Assembly (NCBI GenBank): GCA_024635885.1
Contig: JAGXIA010000092.1
Location: 1 to 17,879 of the forward strand
Source: Helicobacteraceae bacterium
GTDB taxonomy: Bacteria; Campylobacterota; Campylobacteria; Campylobacterales; Sulfurimonadaceae
DNA length: 17,879 nt
Reading direction: 5' to 3'
Below, piece after piece: positions 1-6,129 of the stretch (its first letter is position 1; every line of letters begins with the position of its first letter). The notes under the pieces were generated by a model, which worked only from the letters and a program-made list of their open reading frames with translations, ran no database searches and was not told the origin of the DNA. The position numbers and the translations under genes are program-made.

Positions 1-150
1 AATACCTTTAGGATTTTTTGCTTTAATCTCTTCTACAGAAGCATGGTAAGGAAGGATTTCACAATAAATTTTGTCTTCGCGAAGTCGACGAGCTATAAGT
101 TGAGTATATTGAGAACCAAAATCTAAAACTATGATACTAACGTTTGTCAT
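1..150 (-). CDS. guaA: GMP synthase (glutamine-hydrolysing), N-terminal part
   Basis: Read leftwards from an ATG at 150-148, this frame stays open to the window edge and gives about 50 residues. They begin MTNVSIIVLDFGSQYTQLIA, followed by RRLRE and YCEI. The D-F-G-S-Q-Y-T-Q-L-I-A-R-R block is the start of the class I glutamine amidotransferase domain of GuaA, which releases ammonia from glutamine for amination of XMP to GMP in the cytoplasm. The catalytic Cys-His-Glu triad, the ATP pyrophosphatase domain and the dimerisation domain lie outside the window. An AAGG ribosome binding site sits about 8 nt before the ATG. The roughly 100 nt upstream can form two hairpins (separate entry). The family call is secure; whether the full gene is intact cannot be judged. 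Confidence 0.93.
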   Translation of the reverse strand, partial: MTNVSIIVLDFGSQYTQLIARRLREDKIYCEILPYHASVEEIKAKNPKGI

Positions 151-178
151 ATAAGGGACCTTTTAACTTTTTTATTAC

Positions 179-252
179 GGTTTCGGAAGTAATTCCGCTA
201 CCTACGCTAACACTTGGTTTCCTTCGACAGGAAGTCCAAGGCATTGATGCGT
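179..252 (-). ncRNA. Two-hairpin structured element, candidate guaA leader RNA
   Basis: Two adjacent hairpins lie 29-102 nt before the guaA start. In plus-strand coordinates, 184-188 (CGGAA) pairs with 193-197 (TTCCG) around GTAA, and this is extended across an asymmetric internal loop by 179-181 (GGT) with 200-202 (ACC). The second pairs 213-217 (CTTGG) with 236-240 (CCAAG) and 219-222 (TTCC) with 230-233 (GGAA) around a 7-nt loop. It is closed more distantly by 204-207 (ACGC) with 249-252 (GCGT). Neither is followed by a T-run on the guaA strand, so they do not look like terminators. AT-rich, -10-like sequence (TATAGT, plus 287-292) lies further upstream. It may be a cis-regulatory leader, a small RNA or a repeat; I do not recognise a known family. 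Confidence 0.4.
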
Positions 253-338
253 TTTATATATAATTTAATATAAGATTCGAAAGGATACTATAAAAAAGAT
301 TAATGTTTGATTTGGAAGTTTAGGGCGGGCATAAATCT

Positions 339-363
339 GCGTTCCCAAATTTCACTTGGGAAC
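339..363. repeat. REP-like palindrome between guaA and nhaD
   Basis: A perfect 9-bp inverted repeat, CGTTCCCAA and TTGGGAACG, surrounds a 7-nt loop (ATTTCAC). A G-rich block with the word GGGCGGGCATAAAT lies immediately to its left, at about 323-336. The element is much richer in G and C than its AT-rich surroundings. It lies 23 nt past the nhaD stop codon, so it could cap the nhaD transcript, but no T-run follows on either strand. Palindromes with a CGTTCCCAA core are, from memory, common dispersed intergenic repeats in several proteobacteria and cyanobacteria. The repeat call is inferred, because only one copy is visible here. Confidence 0.5.
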
Positions 364-386
364 GATATGATAGAATAAATTAAAAT

Positions 387-1763
387 TTAGTAGATGCCTA
401 AAATTTCGAATTGTCCATACCAGATAAGAATTGATACAAAATATCCGACTAGAATTGTCCAAGAATATTTCATATGAGCAGCAAAAGTATAAACTCCAGG
501 TAATTTACCCATTACACCAACACCGGCAGCTGAACCAAAACTAATTAACGAACCGCCGACACCTGCTGTTAAAGTTACAAGCATCCATTGGTCAACTCCC
601 ATGTCAGGATTTGCTTTTAATACTGCGCTCATAACAGGAACATTATCTACTATAGCAGAGAGAAAGCCTACGCCAATATTTGCCCCTGTCGGTCCTAAAA
701 TATCTGGTTGATAAACAACTGCTGCAAGACCTAACCAGCCTATAAAATAAAGAGCTCCAACTGCAGCCAAAATACCAAAGAAAAAGAGAAGTGTATTATT
801 CTCTATTTTACTCATTGATTCAAAAATATTAAGTGTAGAGTTATATTTTCTTTTCAATCTGTATTGGAAAAGTTTAAGCATAGCAAGACCAAACATCATA
901 CCCCACATAGCCGGCATATGTAGCACTTGGTGAGCGACTACAGCAGAAACTATTGTAAATAGACCAAGAAAAACAACAATTATGCCGCCTTGCATAATCT
1001 CTGGTTTTTTTTCTGTTGAAACATCAAATTCCGGTTTAGTTTGAGGCACAAATCTACTCAATAAATATGCTGTTACAAAATAGCCGCCTATTGATGCAGG
1101 CAATAAGTATAAGAAGTCAACAAAGTGTCCCTTTTCTGCTGTCCATGCCATTAACGTAGTAATATCTCCAAAAGGAGACCACGCACCACCGGCATTGGCT
1201 GCTACCACAATATTTATGGCAGCAGGGATAAGAAAACGTTTATTTTCACGTTCAATTGTTATTAAAACAGTTGAGAGAATAAGTGCCGTTGTTAAATTGT
1301 CTGCAATTGGTGAGATAAAAAATGCTAAAAATCCAGTCAGCCAAAACAGTTTTCTGTAGTTATAGCCTTTTGAAATCAGATTGTATTTTAGTTTTTCAAA
1401 TACATTCATATGAATAAGTGTTTCAATGTATGTCATTGCTACAAATAAGAAGAAGAAAATTTCAGCTATTTCTAAAATCAGATGCTCGACTTCTATATTT
1501 ACAAGATCCATATTTAAGCCATGATATGCATAGTATCCGGCAATCAGAATAAACATAAATGTACCGGCAAACAGGGCAGGTTTTGCCTTGTCTAAATGGT
1601 ATTTCTCCTCCGTCGCAACGAAGTAGTAAGCTACAACAAAAATTGCAAGAGAAAGTAAGCCTACCCACGTAAAAGTTAAATCAGGGATTGCTTCCATGGA
1701 AGCTCCAGCACTTGCGTATGTCAAACTAATGCTAAGCATTAGTATTGTCAATAATTTCATCAT
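387..1763 (-). CDS. nhaD: Na+/H+ antiporter, NhaD family
   Basis: This 458-residue polytopic inner-membrane protein belongs to the NhaD branch of the ion transporter superfamily, which expels Na+ (and often Li+) in exchange for protons. The N-terminus (about 1-20) is a hydrophobic signal-like segment ending in ASA, followed by roughly a dozen membrane segments. Family words are visible: the cytoplasmic loop EEKYHLDKAKPALFAG near 53-68, SPIADNLTTAL near 151-161, AANAGGAWSPFGDITTLM near 189-206, and SAIVDNVPVMSA in the C-terminal half. The charged residues inside these repeats are the expected ion-binding positions. Two ATGs (1763 and 1760) compete; an AAGGA lies 5 and 8 nt before them. The gene start overlaps the end of nadB by 32 nt, so the two are probably cotranscribed and translationally coupled. 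Function as a sodium antiporter is inferred from family membership. Confidence 0.92.
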   Translation of the reverse strand: MMKLLTILMLSISLTYASAGASMEAIPDLTFTWVGLLSLAIFVVAYYFVATEEKYHLDKAKPALFAGTFMFILIAGYYAYHGLNMDLVNIEVEHLILEIAEIFFFLFVAMTYIETLIHMNVFEKLKYNLISKGYNYRKLFWLTGFLAFFISPIADNLTTALILSTVLITIERENKRFLIPAAINIVVAANAGGAWSPFGDITTLMAWTAEKGHFVDFLYLLPASIGGYFVTAYLLSRFVPQTKPEFDVSTEKKPEIMQGGIIVVFLGLFTIVSAVVAHQVLHMPAMWGMMFGLAMLKLFQYRLKRKYNSTLNIFESMSKIENNTLLFFFGILAAVGALYFIGWLGLAAVVYQPDILGPTGANIGVGFLSAIVDNVPVMSAVLKANPDMGVDQWMLVTLTAGVGGSLISFGSAAGVGVMGKLPGVYTFAAHMKYSWTILVGYFVSILIWYGQFEILGIY

Positions 1764-3249
1764 TATTGTCCTTTTTTATAAAATGTACCCCAATAGACTC
1801 ACTTCTAGCAAGGGCCGAATGTACAATCTCTTTTGCTGTAAGTAAACGAAATTTCAGAAGTCTACCAATTTTTTCATTCAAAAGAGCATTAATTTGTTCT
1901 AATGCCTTGTTTAAACCGTTTTTTGTTCTCACTATTGAGACATTCTCCCACATTATCTTACGAAGAAGATCTTTTTTAGCCTTATCTTCTTTGTAACTCA
2001 TAACTTCATCAGTCACCGGAAATTCTATAAATTCTTTTGCAGCCAAAGGATATTTGTCACTTCTCTCTGGCACATGAGGATTAGTTAAAATATCTTCCAC
2101 TGCTCTTTGGGCAAAAACCAAACCTTCTAAAAGCGAGTTTGAAGCTAACCTGTTTGCCCCATGAACTTTTGTTGATGCGACCTCGCCAATGGCATAAAGA
2201 CCTTTTACATTAGGAACTCTACCCTTTAAATCGGTTTTAATGCCTCCTATTGCATAATGAAATGCTGGAGAGATCGGAACTCTCTGCCTTGGAACATCAA
2301 AGCCTAAAGCCTGCATATTTTTATAAATATTTGGAAATCTGTTTATGAAATAGACATGTTCAAAATTACTCAATGAAAGGTACGTCTGCATGCCTGTTTT
2401 TTTAGAATGCTCATATATCGCCTTGCTTACGATATCTCTAGATGCCAGTTCTCCTCTCTCATCATAATCAAATAAAAATCTTCTACCCGATTCATCTTCA
2501 ATGGTCGCACCTTCACCTCTTAAGGCTTCGGTTAAGAGCATTTTTTGAGCGCTGTTACTGTCAACATATACAGTCGGATGGAACTGTAACATTTCCATTC
2601 TCTCTAATTCAATGCCTTTCAAGACACACAGTCCCTGCATATCTGCACTAATACATGGTGCGTTTGTGTGATACTCAAAAAGTGACCCGACTCCTCCACT
2701 GGCAATAATGACATGATCTGCATATATATTTCTGCATGCTCTATGGTCTAAGACCGTTACTCCGTAACATTCACCTTCTTTTATAAGTAAATCGACTACT
2801 CTAGCATCAGACCAGAGGGCATGTGGATTTTTAGTAAGCAAGAAATGGTGCATATATCTGCCGGTTGCATCTCCTCCGGCATGAAGTATGCGTTCTCTTG
2901 AGTGTGCTGCTTCTTTTGTGTAAGCAAGCTTCCCTTCTTTATTTTTATCAAACTCAAATCCGCGTGCTATAAAATCATCAATCACCGCTCTTGAATTTTT
3001 ACTCAATACATCAACAGCATCATCACAACAAAGTCCGGCACCAGCATCAAGTGTGTCTTTTATATGTGCTGGTACATCTTCTTTATCCACTGCAAGCGCA
3101 ATACCACCTTGAGCATAGAAGCTGTTACACTTAAAAGTTTCTCTTTTGTTAATAACTAAAACTTTTTTATCTTTAGGTAGGTGAAGAGCTGCATAAAGAC
3201 CGGCAACTCCAGCACCTATTATTATGACATCATATTTAATACGATTCAT
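1732..3249 (-). CDS. nadB: L-aspartate oxidase
   Basis: NadB oxidises L-aspartate to iminoaspartate with FAD, the first step of de novo NAD synthesis; it can use oxygen or fumarate, which suits anaerobic growth. The start shows the FAD-binding Rossmann motif DVIIIGAGVAGLYAA, then NSFYAQGGIALA, HAGGDATGRYMHHF, LQFHPTVY, LRGEGA and, near the C-terminal third, HYAIGGIKTD and HGANRLASNSLLEG. These are the flavin and substrate blocks of the aspartate oxidase / succinate dehydrogenase flavoprotein family; length (505 aa) is normal. I chose ATG 3249, which gives MNRIKYDV; an in-frame GTG at 3258 would add three residues. The gene overlaps the upstream lipoprotein gene by 14 nt and nhaD by 32 nt. Its usual partners nadA and nadC are not in the window. 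Confidence 0.93.
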   Translation of the reverse strand: MNRIKYDVIIIGAGVAGLYAALHLPKDKKVLVINKRETFKCNSFYAQGGIALAVDKEDVPAHIKDTLDAGAGLCCDDAVDVLSKNSRAVIDDFIARGFEFDKNKEGKLAYTKEAAHSRERILHAGGDATGRYMHHFLLTKNPHALWSDARVVDLLIKEGECYGVTVLDHRACRNIYADHVIIASGGVGSLFEYHTNAPCISADMQGLCVLKGIELERMEMLQFHPTVYVDSNSAQKMLLTEALRGEGATIEDESGRRFLFDYDERGELASRDIVSKAIYEHSKKTGMQTYLSLSNFEHVYFINRFPNIYKNMQALGFDVPRQRVPISPAFHYAIGGIKTDLKGRVPNVKGLYAIGEVASTKVHGANRLASNSLLEGLVFAQRAVEDILTNPHVPERSDKYPLAAKEFIEFPVTDEVMSYKEDKAKKDLLRKIMWENVSIVRTKNGLNKALEQINALLNEKIGRLLKFRLLTAKEIVHSALARSESIGVHFIKKDNNDEIIDNTNA

Positions 3250-3382
3250 TGTTATCACTGCTTGGCTGTTTTATAATAAATTCTACATTGTCATCGCCAG
3301 CGGGTGCATCTTCTAAGTAGTATGGAGATTTTTTATACCCACACCCATTTAAACCTAACAAAAACATTGCTATAATTAGCAT
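3236..3382 (-). CDS. Small lipoprotein, LptM-like
   Basis: A short hydrophobic signal (LIIAMFLLGLNG) ends in a lipobox cysteine, followed by C-G-Y-K-K-S-P-Y-Y and an acidic tail of about 30 residues. The Cys-Gly-x-Lys-x-x-Pro-Tyr-Tyr pattern resembles LptM/YifL lipoproteins (typically C-G-x-K-G-P-L-Y), which help mature the LptD-LptE outer-membrane LPS translocon; that role is inferred here. The start is uncertain. ATG 3382 gives 48 residues but a signal with no positive charge and no good ribosome binding site. TTG 3418, preceded at 6 nt by GAGG, gives 60 residues including an arginine, and TTG 3430 gives 64. The last two would overlap the divergent gene starting at 3383. It is the first gene of the overlapping lipoprotein-nadB-nhaD cluster. 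Confidence 0.6.
   Translation of the reverse strand: MLIIAMFLLGLNGCGYKKSPYYLEDAPAGDDNVEFIIKQPSSDNNESY
3371..3376 (+). promoter_or_regulatory. -10 box (TATAAT) at a likely leaderless start
   Basis: A perfect TATAAT ends 6 nt before the ATG at 3383. The usual 6-7 nt spacing from -10 box to transcription start would put +1 on or next to the A of that ATG, so the mRNA would have essentially no 5' leader. No ribosome binding site precedes the ATG, which agrees. No clear -35 is seen, which is normal for Campylobacterota housekeeping promoters. Confidence 0.55.
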
Positions 3383-3820
3383 ATGAAAAATGCCAGTCAA
3401 ATTATTACTTCTATTCAAAATAAACCTCAATTTTCTAAACTCTCCAAATACAAATGTATTAAGAGAATCGAGTCTACATTTATACCTGCCCTACAGAAGA
3501 TGATAAAGTTCTCATATATAAAAAATGATACTCTTTTCTTTGTTCTTTCTCATCCGGCAGGCAAACAAGAGTTTGATAATAATATACAAAATATTAAAAG
3601 TGCTTTAAAGTTCCACATGCCCCAAGAATGTAGAGAAATTTTAATAAATGATATAAAAGCTTTTGTTACACATACACCTGTAAAAAAAGTTATAACAACT
3701 CAAAAACAGGATGTTACCTACCCAGAGAGAGCTACAGGTGACTTCAACATCAATATTCACGATGAAAAGCTAAATTCTTTAGTTAAAAGTATACAATCAA
3801 TTATAAAAAAAATGCAATAA
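3383..3820 (+). CDS. DUF721 / DciA-like protein
   Basis: This 145-residue basic cytoplasmic protein has no signal peptide or membrane segment. The core (about 35-115) contains LFFVLSHPAGKQEFDNNI followed by a helix and a segment ending DIKAFVTHTP. That resembles DUF721 proteins of Campylobacterota, distant relatives of DciA, the loader/partner of the replicative helicase DnaB. Similarity is judged by eye and is weaker than for the neighbouring genes. The start at 3383 keeps a normal-length N-terminus (MKNASQIITSIQNKP) and directly abuts the divergent lipoprotein start. There is no Shine-Dalgarno sequence, and a perfect -10 box sits immediately upstream, suggesting leaderless translation. It ends 12 nt before uvrC and is probably cotranscribed with it. 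A role in replication initiation is inference only. Confidence 0.6.
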   Translation: MKNASQIITSIQNKPQFSKLSKYKCIKRIESTFIPALQKMIKFSYIKNDTLFFVLSHPAGKQEFDNNIQNIKSALKFHMPQECREILINDIKAFVTHTPVKKVITTQKQDVTYPERATGDFNINIHDEKLNSLVKSIQSIIKKMQ

Positions 3821-3832
3821 TAAAAGCCAAAA

Positions 3833-5635
3833 ATGACTCTTGAACAAACAATAAAACAACTTCCCTCTTCTGCGGGAATATACCAGTATTTTGACAAAGA
3901 TGGTCATTTACTTTATGTCGGCAAAGCAAAAAATTTGTCCAACAGAGTAAAAAGCTATTTTAATTTTACTCCCAAGCTAAAGGCAAATTCTAATCTTTCG
4001 ACTCGTACTACAAAGATGATAGAGCAGACTATCAGCATGAGTTATATAGTAGTAAATTCTGAACACGATGCATTAATACTTGAAAATTCACTCATTAAGC
4101 AGCTCAATCCAAAATATAATATTTTACTTCGTGATGACAAGACCTACCCGTACATATATATAGATAATTCTCTTGCTTACCCAAGATTTGACATTACGAG
4201 AAAAATTATTAAAAGTCCAAATATAACTTATTACGGCCCCTACTCGGTTGGTGCCAGAGATATTTTAGACTCTATTTATGAGACCTGTAAATTAGTTCAA
4301 AAAAAGGCTTGTTTAAAGTCCAAAAAGTTATGTCTTTATTATCAAATCGATAAATGCCTTGGTCCTTGTGAATTGAAAGTTCCACATGCCAGATATAATA
4401 TAGAACTAGATTTGGCGCAAGAGTTGATTCGAAATAAGAGAACACTTATTAATAAACTGACGGAAAAAATGAGTTTTTATGCGCAAGAGATGCGCTTTGA
4501 AGAAGCGGGTGAACTTCGAGACAGAATCGAGAGAATAAACCGTTCAGAGATTAAAAGTGACATAGACTTTGCGAGTGATGAGAACTATGATATTTTTGTT
4601 TTACACAACTCAGACAATAGAGCAGTCGTTGTTCGAATATTTATGCGAAATGGTAAAATTATTTCCTCTTCACATGACTTTATACAGCTTAATGAAGGGT
4701 ATGATGAAGATGAATTGTATCAAAGAGTCCTTTTAGACTTCTACGCAAAAGAAAAACCGCCAATTATTGCACCTATTTTAGTGATGAAAAATTTCGAGGG
4801 ACTAGAGATAATAGAAGAACATCTCAGTACGATTTTTGAAAAAAAAGCTCTCATTAAAGTTCCAATCAGAGGTGATAAAAAGCATTTAATAGACTTAGCT
4901 ATTTTAAATGCTAAAGAGTTGCTAAAAAGAGATAAAACGAATGATTTAAGCAAACTGTTTGCAGAGATAAAAGAACTTTTATCTCTGCAAAGAACACCAA
5001 ACAGAGTAGAAGTGTTTGACAATTCCCATATGTCAGGAGTTGCAACTGTTGGAGCTATGATAGTTTATGAAAACTCACAATTCGATAAAAAAAGCTATAG
5101 AACCTACCATTTAGAAGCAAAAGACGAATATGCTCAAATGCGAGAGACTTTAACAAGAAGAGTAGAAAGTTTTTCTAAAAATTCTCCTCCTGATTTATGG
5201 ATAATTGACGGAGGCACTACTCTTTTAAAATTAGCATCTGACATCTTAGAATCTTCAGGTGTATTTATAGATGTTATAGCAATCTCAAAAGAAAAAATTG
5301 ATGCTAAATCACATCGTGCGAAGGGAAAAGCATACGATATTTTACATACAAAAGATGAAAGTTTTAAATTAAGTCCAAATGACAAAAGACTTCAATGGGC
5401 ACAAAATTTACGAGATGAAGCCCACAGAAGTGCTATTACATTCCATAAAAAAACAAAACTCAAACTTGACAAAGAATCTAAACTATTGAATTTACAAGGA
5501 ATATCCCAAGCAAAAATCATAAAACTTCTTAATCACATTGGTACATTTGAAGCATTAAAAGAATTAACTCTTGAAGAAATAGCCTCAATATTGAGTACAA
5601 AAGATGCAAAAATTATTAAAAATATTTATAAATAA
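3833..5635 (+). CDS. uvrC: Excinuclease ABC subunit C
   Basis: UvrC makes the 3' and 5' incisions around bulky DNA lesions in UvrABC nucleotide excision repair. All domains are present in this 600-residue protein. The GIY-YIG nuclease (GIY 15-17, YVG 28-30, Arg38, and a Glu in the word ILENSLIKQLNPKYN near 76-90) comes first. A cysteine cluster follows (Cys152, 160, 167, 175, 179), whose C-x7-C-x3-C end matches the motif reported to bind an Fe-S cluster in E. coli UvrC. Next are the UvrB-binding helix (AQEMRFEEAGELRDRIERI) and an RNase H-like nuclease with Asp396 (VFDNSH), Asp459 (IIDGG) and RDEAHRSAITFH. Helix-hairpin-helix repeats end the protein. The start is ATG 3833, 12 nt after the upstream gene; the ribosome binding site is weak, so coupled translation is likely. 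Confidence 0.97.
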   Translation: MTLEQTIKQLPSSAGIYQYFDKDGHLLYVGKAKNLSNRVKSYFNFTPKLKANSNLSTRTTKMIEQTISMSYIVVNSEHDALILENSLIKQLNPKYNILLRDDKTYPYIYIDNSLAYPRFDITRKIIKSPNITYYGPYSVGARDILDSIYETCKLVQKKACLKSKKLCLYYQIDKCLGPCELKVPHARYNIELDLAQELIRNKRTLINKLTEKMSFYAQEMRFEEAGELRDRIERINRSEIKSDIDFASDENYDIFVLHNSDNRAVVVRIFMRNGKIISSSHDFIQLNEGYDEDELYQRVLLDFYAKEKPPIIAPILVMKNFEGLEIIEEHLSTIFEKKALIKVPIRGDKKHLIDLAILNAKELLKRDKTNDLSKLFAEIKELLSLQRTPNRVEVFDNSHMSGVATVGAMIVYENSQFDKKSYRTYHLEAKDEYAQMRETLTRRVESFSKNSPPDLWIIDGGTTLLKLASDILESSGVFIDVIAISKEKIDAKSHRAKGKAYDILHTKDESFKLSPNDKRLQWAQNLRDEAHRSAITFHKKTKLKLDKESKLLNLQGISQAKIIKLLNHIGTFEALKELTLEEIASILSTKDAKIIKNIYK

Positions 5636-5673
5636 GTTTCATTTCCAATCATTTATGATATATTTGTGACAAT

Positions 5674-5679
5674 TATAAT
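5674..5679 (+). promoter_or_regulatory. -10 box for the PAS-Hpt-kinase-receiver operon
   Basis: A perfect TATAAT lies in the 71-nt gap between uvrC and the PAS gene, placing transcription start near 5686 and leaving a leader of about 20 nt. An AAAGG ribosome binding site (5696-5700) lies 6 nt before the ATG at 5707. No convincing -35 hexamer is seen, and there is no obvious terminator for uvrC, so some readthrough from uvrC is possible. Confidence 0.6.
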
Positions 5680-5706
5680 TATTTCTAAATTGATGAAAGG
5701 TTTTAA

Positions 5707-6120
5707 ATGAATAAAGTAACACCTATAAATGAAGAATTTCTTCATGAAGGTAAGATTATCATAAGTCAAACAGATTCTACTGGTGTCATTACATTTGCAA
5801 ATAGAAGATTTTGTGAAATATCTGGTTATTCAATTGATGAGTTGGTGGGAAGTCCGCACAGCATTATTAGACATCCAGACATGCCAAAAGCTGCATTTGC
5901 AAAAATGTGGGACACAATTCAAGGCGGTCAAATCTGGAATGGCTTGGTCAAAAATTTACGTAAAGATGGCTTGTACTATTGGGTCGATACTGAAATTATG
6001 CCTATTAAAGATGAGAATAATGAGATCACGGGTTATATAGCGGCCAGAAATGCTGCATCAAGAAAAGATATAAAAGAGAATGAAGAGTTATATCAAAAAA
6101 TGCTTGAATCAGAAGTATAA
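5707..6120 (+). CDS. Aer/CetB-type PAS domain signalling protein
   Basis: The whole 137-residue protein is one PAS domain with short N- and C-terminal helices and no membrane segment. It carries the aerotaxis-type signature: Asn32, then Arg55-His56-Pro-Asp58-Met-Pro, Phe64, Met67-Trp68, GQIWNGLVKNLRKDG and YYWV. These line up with E. coli Aer at a constant offset of two residues (Aer Arg57, His58 and Asp60 have been linked to FAD binding), so an FAD cofactor reporting redox or electron-transport state is likely. CetB of C. jejuni, which signals through the separate receptor CetA, has a similar architecture. No CetA-like receptor is next door here. Instead the gene leads an operon with an Hpt protein, a hybrid kinase and a receiver, and its stop codon overlaps the ribosome binding site (TAAGGA) of the next gene. 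Flavin binding and partners are inferred. Confidence 0.85.
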   Translation: MNKVTPINEEFLHEGKIIISQTDSTGVITFANRRFCEISGYSIDELVGSPHSIIRHPDMPKAAFAKMWDTIQGGQIWNGLVKNLRKDGLYYWVDTEIMPIKDENNEITGYIAARNAASRKDIKENEELYQKMLESEV

Positions 6121-6129
6121 GGAAAGTTT

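Noticed and set aside
179..252. tRNA or small signal-recognition-particle RNA
   Set aside because: No cloverleaf or T-loop is found and the conserved SRP domain IV bases are missing.
339..363. Classical intrinsic terminator for nhaD
   Set aside because: The stem is strong but no T-run follows on the nhaD strand, so a REP-like repeat fits better, though it may still protect the RNA end.
1462..1668. Short cysteine-rich minus-strand frame that looks like a zinc-binding protein
   Set aside because: It lies inside nhaD in another frame of the same strand and has no start signals; the cysteines are a by-product of nhaD codons.
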